A DNA stretch of 6,164 nucleotides, from positions 1 through 6,164 of the forward strand of contig SLFF01000187.1 in the NCBI GenBank assembly GCA_007124395.1, in the 5' to 3' direction. The notes under the pieces are model-generated. The model saw only the letters and a list, made by a program, of their open reading frames with translations. It was not told the DNA's origin and did not search any database. The stretch's first letter is position 1, and every line of letters begins with the position of its first letter. The translations under genes were made by a program, and so were the position numbers. This stretch comes from Thermomicrobiaceae bacterium. GTDB taxonomy: Bacteria > Chloroflexota > Chloroflexia > Thermomicrobiales > Thermomicrobiaceae. This document shows positions 1 through 5,169 of the stretch, in pieces.

Positions 1-7
1 CCCTGGA

Positions 8-17
8 CTCTCCTCCC
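8..17 (-). promoter_or_regulatory. Strong ribosome binding site for the next operon gene, which starts outside the window
   Basis: The minus strand reads GGGAGGAGAG here, with no start codon in the bases left before the edge. It lies about 75 nt past the proV stop codon on the same strand. By analogy with proVWX/opuA operons, the gene it serves is likely the permease (ProW/OpuAB). The Shine-Dalgarno sequence is visible; the gene identity is inferred. Confidence 0.55.
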
Positions 18-92
18 GTGAGATTAGGGCACGAACATCAGACGTGACACGTTCCAAGCTTCAATCAGAGTTTCCCTTGCCGTCGTCGTCTT

Positions 93-1337
93 CTAGTTCG
101 CTGCGATGCCGGCATCTCCCGCGTGGTCATATTCGACGTCGTGTATCAGCGTTTCCAGCAGTTTGTTCTTCGTAATCTGGCCAACCAATACGCCGGATTC
201 GTCGACGACTGCGACCGGAAATCGAGTTCCGATAACAAGCGGGAACACGTCCAGGAGCGCAGCGTCTGGACTGGTGCTAACTGCCCGCTCGACCTGGTCT
301 ACCCAGTTGCCACCGCCTCCGGTATCGTTCGCCGACTCTCTCAATGCATGCAGCCAGATCCGGCCGATCAGTTGCTGATCAGCATCGACCACGAAGCTCC
401 CACGCTCATGCTCCTCGATCACCCTTTGAATGGTGAGCCGAAGGTCCACCATGTCGGGTTGTATCGCGATCACGTTCGTATCCATGATGGACTTCGCGGT
501 CAGGACCTTGGCGAGCGAGGCACCTTCAACGAAACTCTCGATGTACTCATCAGCCGGGTTAGTTACCAGTTCATTCGGCGTCGCGATCTGCACGATCTCG
601 CCTTCGCGCATGATGGCAATGCGGTCCCCAAGAGTGAGCGCCTCGTCAAGGTCGTGAGTGACCATGATCGTCGTGTGTCCGATCTCCTCCTGCAAACGAG
701 CGAACTCACGCTGCATTCTATTGCGGATCAGTGGATCCAGGCCTGAGAACGGTTCATCCATCAGCAAGAGTTGAGGGTCATTCGCCAGCGCACGTGCGAC
801 ACCAACCCGCTGTTGCATACCCCCGCTCAACGCGTTTGGGTACTCATCCTCCCATCCCTGGAGTCCCACCTGGGCGATGGCTTCGAAAGCTCGCTCACGG
901 CGTTGCTTCCGCGGAATGCCACGGACATAGAGGCCAAACTCAACGTTTTCCATTACAGTTCTATGCGGTTGAAGTCCGTAGCGCTGGAAGACCATTGCCG
1001 TCTCACGCGACCGCAGTTGTCGAACTTCCTTGTTGCCCAGTTTCATAATATCCCGACCGTTGATCAGCACCTCACCCGTGACAGGTTCGATGAGCCGAAT
1101 AATCGAGCGGAGCAGCGTCGACTTTCCGCAACCGGAGAGTCCCATAATGATGAAGAACTCACCTCGATGAACGACGAAAGAAGCGTCCCGCACGGCGACA
1201 AACGCCCCGGTTTGTCGCTGTATCTCGTCGCGTGAAATTCCTTGAGCGACCATCTCCAAAGCGTTCTTTTGGTTGCGGCGTCCACCGAACAGTTGAGAAA
1301 CGTTCCGTACATCGAGCACAATATTCTGATTGTTCAT
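93..1337 (-). CDS. proV: Glycine betaine/proline ABC importer, ATP-binding subunit (ProV/OpuAA type)
   Basis: This is the cytoplasmic ATPase that would power uptake of osmoprotectants such as glycine betaine or proline through a membrane permease. The 414-residue length is usual for ProV. The N-terminus carries the ProV-type extension (LFG at 16-18, then a segment ending in TG before the ABC core). Visible motifs are Walker A GLSGCGKST (66-74), Q-loop VFQ (Q118), signature LSGGMQQR (170-177), Walker B LLLMDEP (190-196), D-loop SGLD (198-201) and switch histidine in MVTHD (H228). Residues about 278-400 form a C-terminal CBS pair, which in this family senses ionic strength or nucleotides; a glycine-rich linker (340-343) separates the two halves. 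The ATG is set by AAGAGGA 7 nt upstream. It is probably first in an operon, with a permease gene beyond the left edge. Family assignment is secure; the exact substrate is inferred. Confidence 0.95.
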   Translation of the reverse strand: MNNQNIVLDVRNVSQLFGGRRNQKNALEMVAQGISRDEIQRQTGAFVAVRDASFVVHRGEFFIIMGLSGCGKSTLLRSIIRLIEPVTGEVLINGRDIMKLGNKEVRQLRSRETAMVFQRYGLQPHRTVMENVEFGLYVRGIPRKQRRERAFEAIAQVGLQGWEDEYPNALSGGMQQRVGVARALANDPQLLLMDEPFSGLDPLIRNRMQREFARLQEEIGHTTIMVTHDLDEALTLGDRIAIMREGEIVQIATPNELVTNPADEYIESFVEGASLAKVLTAKSIMDTNVIAIQPDMVDLRLTIQRVIEEHERGSFVVDADQQLIGRIWLHALRESANDTGGGGNWVDQVERAVSTSPDAALLDVFPLVIGTRFPVAVVDESGVLVGQITKNKLLETLIHDVEYDHAGDAGIAAN

Positions 1338-1344
1338 GACGTGG

Positions 1345-1351
1345 TCCTCTT
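1345..1351 (-). promoter_or_regulatory. Ribosome binding site of proV
   Basis: AAGAGGA on the minus strand lies 7 nt before the ATG at 1337. It supports this start over any internal one. Confidence 0.75.
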
Positions 1352-1554
1352 AAGACTCTCGGGTTGAAGCAGTCGAACGGCAATCGTTACTTCACGTATG
1401 GCACTTGTTTGCGTTTTGCCATTCACCTGCATGATACGAAAGGTCTTGTCGCAGAAGAGCCAATTCGAACCCCCTTGATGCAACAAGGACGTGGCACTTG
1501 TGTACGGTTACAGCGGTGCTGTAGTGCAACAACGTTCAAAAGGCACAATCATTC

Positions 1555-1560
1555 TATAAG
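1555..1560 (+). promoter_or_regulatory. Possible -10 box (TATAAG) for a leaderless start at 1567
   Basis: TATAAG ends 6 bases before an ATG at 1567, so a transcript would begin at or next to the A of that ATG, as in leaderless bacterial mRNAs. Only a poor -35 (GTTCAA, 1534-1539, 15-bp spacing) is present. This is tentative and depends on the reality of the interrupted frame that follows. Confidence 0.3.
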
Positions 1561-1566
1561 CAATCC

Positions 1567-1848
1567 ATGAATGACGCAGAGACGCCGTCGCGGCGCGTAG
1601 TTGATCTGCGCCGGTGAGCAGTCCGCGGTGTTCAGCGTAGCCACCATGTAGACATACTCTGGGATGGAGAACTATGCCTCGTCGGGCCGAGAGGTGGGGA
1701 GCGTAACTCTGCAATCTCTATGTTCGAGGAACAGCAAGAGTTCGCCCGAAAGGACCGAGATATTCCCTCGGTTGAATTCGTCGATGGTGATGACGAATCA
1801 CTTTGCCTCAATCCTACGCCGACGACAGCGCCTGATGTGTCAAATTGA
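1567..1848 (+). pseudogene. Interrupted small reading frame with an in-frame TGA
   Basis: One plus-strand frame runs from ATG 1567 to TGA 1846-1848 (93 codons before the final stop), with a single internal TGA at 1615-1617 (codon 17). Before the stop it reads MNDAETPSRRVVDLRR. After it the frame stays open for 76 codons and reads like a real acidic C-terminus, with segments such as VDILWDGEL, MFEEQQEFARKDRD and VEFVDGDDES. The only in-frame restart after the TGA is ATG 1720, which has no well-spaced Shine-Dalgarno site, so a 42-residue remnant would be poorly translated. I do not recognise a family. A nonsense-mutated gene is the simplest reading. A sequencing error, or an accidental open frame, is also possible. 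Confidence 0.35.
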
Positions 1849-2011
1849 AATCTCCGCAAACTCAGAAGACCTGGTTCATGGGCGCACACGGCGGCAGCCA
1901 TAAGGTCGCGTTTAGCCCGATCATAGTGTCTGCATGGCATTGACCTTGCGTCGAGGCCGAGCACGAGGTAAAGCGTTCTAATCGAGCAACGAAGAAAGGA
2001 TTCAGTGAACA

Positions 2012-2341
2012 ATGAGTTGGACACCTCAGCAACATGAAGACTACGATGCGCTCAAAGGCTACGACGTCTACAGCAGCGACAACGAGAAGATTGGCACTGT
2101 CCGTGAGATCTTTCATCCGCAGGAACATATAACCACTGCGGTAGGGCGACACTACTTCCGGGTCGAACCAGGTACGATTGAAGGACTTTTCAAAGATGTC
2201 GATGAAGTCTTTGTTCCGGAGCGGCTCGTACAGAGGGTTGATCCAGACAACGAGAGCGTAATTCTCGAGGTTCCAAAAAGCCAGTTGAACGAGCACGAGT
2301 TTGGCCGTCCAGCCGAAATCGACTCGTTCCGGAGCAGCTAA
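2012..2341 (+). CDS. PRC-barrel domain protein
   Basis: This is a 109-residue soluble protein with one PRC-barrel domain, the small beta-barrel found in photosynthetic reaction centre H subunits, RimM and many free-standing stress-linked bacterial proteins. The typical opening GYDVYSSDNEKIGTVREIF (16-34) is present. It is followed by the strand region HYFRVEP (47-53), the hallmark EVFVPERLV (65-73), and a closing strand VILEVPKSQL (83-92). No signal peptide or membrane segment is seen. The ATG has AAAGGA 11 nt upstream (1995-2000), a slightly long spacing. It stands alone on the plus strand, and a strong hairpin follows 34 bases after its stop. The specific function of stand-alone members is unknown; binding of a partner protein or RNA is only a possibility from the fold. 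Confidence 0.85.
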   Translation: MSWTPQQHEDYDALKGYDVYSSDNEKIGTVREIFHPQEHITTAVGRHYFRVEPGTIEGLFKDVDEVFVPERLVQRVDPDNESVILEVPKSQLNEHEFGRPAEIDSFRSS

Positions 2342-2374
2342 CGTCGACACAGAACACAGAGTGACGACAACTAT

Positions 2375-2403
2375 GCGGGCTGGGGGTCAATCCCCCGGCC
2401 CGT
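2375..2403. terminator. Strong GC-rich hairpin, terminator-like
   Basis: Arms 2376-2386 and 2392-2402 pair over 11 bp (one T-G wobble, extendable by a G-T pair) around the 5-nt loop TCAAT. It lies 34 bases after the PRC-barrel stop and also downstream of the minus-strand gene ending at 2614. There is no clean T-run on either side (TTGTTCGTTCG follows on the plus strand). Transcription termination or mRNA 3'-end protection is inferred, and it could serve both directions. Confidence 0.55.
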
Positions 2404-2440
2404 TGTTCGTTCGCGAAGGAACCGTGATCCAATGAAACTC

Positions 2441-2456
2441 GTCAACTAATGTTGAC
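2441..2456. repeat. Perfect 6-bp inverted repeat
   Basis: GTCAAC and GTTGAC flank a TAAT centre, giving a 16-bp symmetrical site in an intergenic stretch. It has the size of a dimeric regulator's operator, but no adjacent promoter is evident. A chance occurrence is quite possible. Confidence 0.3.
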
Positions 2457-2613
2457 TTCCCCGGAGATAACGGCCATATGGCGGCACCACCTCGACCTCG
2501 ATTCTCCCCAGTTTCCCTCGTCCGAGCGCGTGGATGGAACAGAGTTGTCCTCCCGGCAGAGTAACCCAACGACCTGCGCCTTCTACTAAGTACTGGTAGC
2601 GGTGAGGACGAAG

Positions 2614-2859
2614 CTAGCTTGTTCTGGCCGCTGAAGGATCATGTCGTGGCGCGCTGACCTCGACCAGTGGCAGATGGTCGACAAATCTCTCCAAGTCCTC
2701 AGCCCCTCGGTCGAAATACTCCTCAGCTTCGAGGAACAGATCCTGGTCGTCGGTTTCTATCGCCTCGTTCATCAGTTCGATGCGATTGGCCAAGTGCATC
2801 AAGGCAGCGACGAGGGACTGGTGGGCGAATCGACGGGCCGATACTGGCTGACTGAACAC
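2614..2859 (-). CDS. Small acidic helical protein, unknown function
   Basis: This is an 81-residue protein from a GTG start. The middle (about 15-62) reads as amphipathic helices rich in Asp, Glu and Leu, for example LANRIELMNEAIETDD (23-38) and LFLEAEEYFDRGAEDLERF (41-59). The tail is proline- and arginine-containing. Third codon positions are GC-rich, as in a real gene, and a TAA lies two codons before the GTG, so the frame cannot extend upstream. No clear Shine-Dalgarno site precedes the GTG; ATG 2799 (residue 21) is an alternative start, also without one. I do not recognise a family. The opposite strand also has an open frame here, but its composition is less protein-like. Moderately sure that this is a gene. 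Confidence 0.55.
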   Translation of the reverse strand: MFSQPVSARRFAHQSLVAALMHLANRIELMNEAIETDDQDLFLEAEEYFDRGAEDLERFVDHLPLVEVSAPRHDPSAARTS

Positions 2860-2985
2860 TCGTTACGCGACAAGCTCGGGGGTAACTGGGGGTCAAGTTT
2901 CAGGTGCCTGTCCACCAAGTCCTGCGCTGTCGGCGGAATCATCGTAATCTATTACCCCACCGAGACGATAGATTCAGCTCGATGG

Positions 2986-3020
2986 TCAGTTCGCTCAATA
3001 CTCGGCGGTCAGCGAACTGA
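2986..3020. repeat. Perfect 10-bp inverted repeat with 15-nt loop
   Basis: TCAGTTCGCT (2986-2995) is exactly reverse-complementary to AGCGAACTGA (3011-3020). Both arms are preceded by or begin within GGTCAG, so a short direct repeat is superimposed. No T-run follows, so this is not a standard terminator. An RNA hairpin or a protein-binding dyad are possible roles. Confidence 0.5.
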
Positions 3021-3250
3021 ATGCGATAGGGAGAAAACACGCTTCTGGAAGGTGGGCAGCCCGCGCGATAAGGGATCGAATCGACGGCTTAATCGTCTTA
3101 GACTAGCTATATGGCCAAGTCGTTCGGTACATAGTAGACTCCATTCAACGAATGTGTGAACCATGTCGGTAGGCAATGTCTAGCAGGCATCAAAACCTAT
3201 CAGCTCAACTTCCCACAGAATTTTCTAGAGTGCGAGCTCTAGCCGACGGA

Positions 3251-3332
3251 TTCACGCCTTTCCGACTGGTGAGGGCGTGAAGAACCCCTGTTTCATCAAC
3301 TCTGAAAAAGGCTCGCCATCCATTGGGGATGG
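3251..3332 (+). promoter_or_regulatory. Two-hairpin leader upstream of the small membrane protein genes
   Basis: The first hairpin has 8-bp arms TTCACGCC (3251-3258) and GGCGTGAA (3274-3281) around a 15-nt loop. The second has arms CCATCC (3316-3321) and GGATGG (3327-3332) with loop ATTGG, ending 31 bases before the ATG at 3364. Placement suggests an untranslated leader that could regulate the following genes. No known riboswitch or attenuator class is recognised, and the regulatory role is inference. Confidence 0.35.
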
Positions 3333-3363
3333 TTAGTGCCGATGAATCTAGCGAGGAATACGC

Positions 3364-3531
3364 ATGAAATTGAATGACCTGCCACTCGCCCTGTTCCTGG
3401 TTGCCGCATTCATATCCTTCGTCTTTTCCGTGACACTCTGGTTTTTCGTTGACAAGGATACCGGCCTCTTCGTTGGTCTCTGGGTTCCTTCGATTCTTGC
3501 ATTGGCAGCAGCGATTCGGAGGCCACGATGA
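3364..3531 (+). CDS. Small two-pass membrane protein, unknown function
   Basis: This 55-residue hydrophobic protein has two predicted membrane segments, about 7-29 (PLALFLVAAFISFVFSVTLW onward) and 35-50 (LFVGLWVPSILALAAA). A short polar turn DKDTG (30-34) lies between them and a basic tail RRPR follows. The ATG has GAGGA (3353-3357) 6 nt upstream. The stop overlaps the next start as ATGA (3528-3531), the classic arrangement of translationally coupled partners. The charged turn and the tryptophan/proline pattern look conserved-protein-like rather than accidental. I cannot name a family. By size and context it could be a small subunit of a transporter or other membrane complex, or half of a two-peptide system, but no large partner gene is adjacent. 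Confidence 0.72.
   Translation: MKLNDLPLALFLVAAFISFVFSVTLWFFVDKDTGLFVGLWVPSILALAAAIRRPR
3518..3522 (+). promoter_or_regulatory. Ribosome binding site inside the first small membrane gene
   Basis: GGAGG lies within the last codons of the upstream frame, 5 nt before the ATG at 3528. It is good evidence that the second, overlapping small frame is translated. Confidence 0.7.
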
Positions 3532-3644
3532 TCCTCGAAGTCTTCGTGGCACTTACTGGCATTATTGTATTCACAATTGTGTTGATCGCGGGATATCTCA
3601 CCCTCTCTGCCTCCGAGGAGGGGGACGACGGCAACCGCCGCTAA
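3528..3644 (+). CDS. Small single-pass membrane protein, coupled to the upstream gene
   Basis: This is a 38-residue protein. A single hydrophobic helix spans about 5-26 (VFVALTGIIVFTIVLIAGYL onward) and is followed by a very polar tail SASEEGDDGNRR (27-38). The start overlaps the preceding stop by four bases (ATGA) and has its own GGAGG 5 nt upstream, so both small proteins are probably made from one mRNA in a fixed ratio. Such short helices with an acidic tail occur as accessory subunits of transporters and respiratory complexes, but also as small toxins; nothing here decides between these. I do not recognise a named family. Confidence 0.7.
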   Translation: MILEVFVALTGIIVFTIVLIAGYLTLSASEEGDDGNRR

Positions 3645-3792
3645 AAGCTTGCGCCAGATAGATAGAGGCCAGCACGATCGCGAACACAGCTGATCTCAGC
3701 GAAGCGATCCCTAAACCGCGGAATGCAGAGCTGCGAACAGGTCTCCGCCCTGGCCTGATGTTGGCTAATAGCCTGCAACGATGCCCATTCTG

Positions 3793-3832
3793 CTGACATT
3801 GCAATCGAAAATTAGATATAGCAACGCTATAT
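3793..3832 (+). promoter_or_regulatory. AT-rich perfect dyad with possible overlapping promoter
   Basis: ATATAGC (3816-3822) and GCTATAT (3826-3832) form a perfect 17-bp dyad around AAC. Upstream, CTGACA (3793-3798) differs at one base from the consensus -35, and TATAGC (3817-3822) lies 18 bp after it as a poor -10. This would be a repressor-covered promoter reading toward the terminator at 4001. The dyad is certain; promoter and operator roles are tentative. Confidence 0.35.
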
Positions 3833-3951
3833 TCAACCTCTATGATCCCGTCACCGCGTTGACGCCGCACCCCTGCCACACCATATGCTGAGAACCTGCA
3901 AGCCCTCAGCGACATCCCTGAAGAGCTGCGCTCGTCGCCTTCGTTCGCGAA

Positions 3952-3990
3952 CATGTCAGGTTGTCGCCGGTTCGAATCCGCTCTCCTACG
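3952..3990 (+). pseudogene. tRNA 3'-end fragment (T-arm and acceptor strand), no 5' half
   Basis: The segment reads like a class I tRNA from about position 37 to the discriminator base. It shows variable-loop GTC (3964-3966, tRNA 46-48), T-arm core GGTTCGAATCC (3969-3979) with the invariant TTC, and a possible acceptor 3' strand CTCCTAC (3983-3989) plus G. No matching GTAGGAG 5' strand, D-arm or invariant U33 is found upstream. The T-stem has a C-C mismatch at its fourth pair, and no CCA is encoded. A complete tRNA cannot be folded. Such 3' halves are left where integrating elements recombine into tRNA genes, so this may be an attachment-site scar. A tRNA-like structure in another RNA is an alternative. 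Confidence 0.5.
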
Positions 3991-4000
3991 GTTGGAGAAT

Positions 4001-4040
4001 ATCCCCGCCTGGTTGATCCAGGCGGGGATTATTTGTTTGT
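4001..4040 (+). terminator. Rho-independent terminator
   Basis: A perfect 12-bp stem (ATCCCCGCCTGG 4001-4012 with CCAGGCGGGGAT 4018-4029) has the 5-nt loop TTGAT and is followed by the T-rich TTATTTGTTTGT. It begins 11 bases after the tRNA-like fragment, the normal place for a tRNA terminator, so fragment and terminator were probably inherited together. Confidence 0.85.
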
Positions 4041-4202
4041 CGTTGAGATTGCTTTGAGGGCTCAACCTTCAGGTTGCACAGTGGGTCTGGCGCCTGAAGA
4101 CTAGCTTGATTGTCCGCACCTCACACTGGCATTCGTATTGCGCCCAGGGCTTCCATTCCAGTGCGAAGCCGGGGACGTTCGCATAGACCAGTGAAAATTG
4201 AC

Positions 4203-4209
4203 AAGGAGG
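4203..4209 (+). promoter_or_regulatory. Strong ribosome binding site fixing a TTG start
   Basis: AAGGAGG lies 7 nt before TTG 4217. This near-perfect Shine-Dalgarno site at ideal spacing supports the rare start codon. Confidence 0.8.
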
Positions 4210-4216
4210 CTAACCG

Positions 4217-4654
4217 TTGCGGATTGAAGAGAGCGTAGAGATTTCGCTGCCACCGGTAAGGGTCTACGAATTTATCGCAGACGTCAACAATCTGGCCCGC
4301 TGCTCTGACGTGATATCTGAGGTCCACAACGCCCCAGATCGTGCCGTACAGGTCGGCGACACCTATACGACGAAAGCAACAGTGATGGGGCGCACCGTAA
4401 CGACCTCTCATCGCGTTGTTACCGCTGATCCCCCAAACCGATTGGAGATGGATGGCAAGAACGGCACACTCAACCTGAAGGTTGTTATTGTGTTCGAGCC
4501 ATCGGACAGTGGAACGCGCGTCACGCAGATCGGTGAAGGTGAACTTGGTGGGGCGTTGCGATTCGTTCGACCAGTGGTTGAGCGGACCGTGCGGCAACAA
4601 GTTCGTGGAGATCTCGCAAACCTGAAGCGCATTCTTGAAGAGCAACGTTCATAG
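4217..4654 (+). CDS. SRPBCC-fold (polyketide cyclase/CoxG-like) protein
   Basis: This is a 145-residue soluble protein with the START/Bet v 1 helix-grip fold pattern. An N-terminal strand IEESVEISLPPVRVYEFIADV (3-23) carries the family's P-x-x-V-Y-x-F motif. Next comes VGDTYTTKATVMGRTVTTSHRV (46-67), a turn DPPNRLEM (71-78), a strand NLKVVIVFEPSDSGTRVTQ (86-104), and the long C-terminal helix (about 113-143) that closes the cavity. Proteins of this family bind hydrophobic small molecules, and some act as cyclases or hydrolases; the ligand cannot be told here. It starts at TTG behind a strong ribosome binding site. It is followed on the same strand, 190 bases later, by the ABM-fold gene, another small-molecule-type protein, though co-transcription is not shown. 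Confidence 0.82.
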   Translation: MRIEESVEISLPPVRVYEFIADVNNLARCSDVISEVHNAPDRAVQVGDTYTTKATVMGRTVTTSHRVVTADPPNRLEMDGKNGTLNLKVVIVFEPSDSGTRVTQIGEGELGGALRFVRPVVERTVRQQVRGDLANLKRILEEQRS

Positions 4655-4835
4655 GCTGGATCTTCACTGCCACCATCTTGTCTAGCAGAACATTCCCTGA
4701 ATTACTCGGATTGCGCTGTTCAATTCCGTCAGTGGGCCAGGCAAACTGCCGAAAAATGCTGATCGTTACCGTTGTCATCCCCACCGAGTCCATCCCGTTT
4801 GGTACTGTAGCGGCACGTGGGTTTCAGATGTGATC

Positions 4836-4843
4836 AAAGGGAG
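4836..4843 (+). promoter_or_regulatory. Ribosome binding site selecting ATG 4849
   Basis: AAAGGGAG ends 5 nt before ATG 4849, which rules against the GTG at 4843 used by a longest-frame rule. Confidence 0.65.
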
Positions 4844-4848
4844 TGCTG

Positions 4849-5169
4849 ATGAGCGCCAATATGGCCGGATTCGTTGTGGTAGACGTCTGGAAAGTGAAGC
4901 CGGGCAAGGAGGAGTCGATCAAGGAGGTGCTGGCGGCGGCGCACCGGAAGTTCTCAGAACGACCAGAGATTCTGTCGGTCGACTATTGCCTGGCGGGTGG
5001 CGACCCGAGCCGGTACCTCGTTGTATTCCGGTACACCAGCGAGGAGGCCCGGGAAGCGTTCGTGCAGACTGAGGAACTCAAGGCGACTATGCAGACGCTT
5101 CAGGATTACTGGGACCTTGACGACGTGTTCGTCAAAGGCCCAGCAGCCGACCTTCCGCGGTTCGATTGA
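4849..5169 (+). CDS. ABM-type (antibiotic biosynthesis monooxygenase-like) dimeric alpha-beta barrel protein
   Basis: This is a 106-residue protein with the ferredoxin-like fold of ABM and related proteins, which usually form dimers. Strand GFVVVDVWKVKPGKEESIKEVL (7-28) carries the common V-K-P-G-K turn. Then come a helix, the strand ILSVDYCLAGGDPSRYLVVFRYTS (41-64), the helix EEAREAFVQTEELKATMQTL (65-84), and a last strand DDVFVKGPA. Family members include cofactor-free monooxygenases and haem-degrading enzymes, but many are uncharacterised, and no active residue can be assigned. ATG 4849 is chosen because AAAGGGAG (4836-4843) ends 5 nt before it. GTG 4843 overlaps that site, and ATG 4861 is too far from it. 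The stop abuts the stop of the convergent DUF4012 gene. Confidence 0.82.
   Translation: MSANMAGFVVVDVWKVKPGKEESIKEVLAAAHRKFSERPEILSVDYCLAGGDPSRYLVVFRYTSEEAREAFVQTEELKATMQTLQDYWDLDDVFVKGPAADLPRFD

Larger units (their letters stand above)
1352..2011. other. Long region without an intact recognised gene
   Basis: The first 215 bases should hold the proV promoter on the minus strand. A TATCAT-like -10 can be found near 1430, but no convincing -35 goes with it. The rest contains the interrupted frame at 1567-1848, described separately, and about 160 bases of leader before the PRC-barrel gene. I see no tRNA, terminator or insertion sequence ends here. Confidence 0.6.
2860..3363. other. 504-base region without a recognised gene, rich in inverted repeats
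   Basis: No reading frame here looks like protein. The region holds a perfect 10-bp inverted repeat (2986-3020), a 6-bp dyad CTAGAG/CTCTAG (3225-3242), and two hairpins close to the small membrane protein genes (3251-3281 and 3316-3332). The last part is probably the leader of those genes; no convincing promoter hexamer pair was found. Confidence 0.5.
3645..4216. other. 572-base region without a protein gene; dyad, tRNA-like fragment and terminator
   Basis: No convincing protein frame is present. The minus-strand open frame crossing it encodes the SNRRQP-type peptide typical of frames read antisense to a tRNA T-arm. Real contents are an AT-rich dyad (3816-3832), a tRNA 3'-like fragment (3952-3990), an intrinsic terminator (4001-4040) and the leader of the SRPBCC gene. 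No clear promoter for that gene was found. Confidence 0.6.

Noticed and set aside
123..746. 207-codon plus-strand open frame
   Set aside because: It lies entirely antisense to proV, whose motifs are all intact on the minus strand.
1940..1974. TTGACC as -35 of the PRC-barrel gene promoter
   Set aside because: No -10-like hexamer occurs at 16-18 bp spacing; the nearest candidate is 23 bp away.
1632..2024. 130-codon minus-strand open frame
   Set aside because: Its serine-rich, low-information sequence looks like the antisense of the interrupted plus-strand frame, and it runs into the PRC-barrel start.
2380..2896. Repeated 11-mer CTGGGGGTCAA at 2380-2390 and 2886-2896
   Set aside because: It is a single short match without extension on either side; one copy is part of the hairpin after the PRC-barrel gene, so coincidence is likely.
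2641..3159. 172-codon plus-strand open frame
   Set aside because: It overlaps the more protein-like minus-strand 81-residue frame, its last 100 codons have no coherent protein character, and no ribosome binding site precedes it.
3905..3990. Complete tRNA or tmRNA
   Set aside because: No complementary 5' acceptor strand, D-arm or U33 is found at the required distance, no CCA end is present, and no tmRNA tag reading frame is seen.
3598..4065. 155-codon minus-strand open frame
   Set aside because: It contains a SNRRQP-type stretch that arises from reading a tRNA T-arm antisense, overlaps both the terminator and the second small membrane gene, and is rich in Arg and Ser like a non-coding frame.
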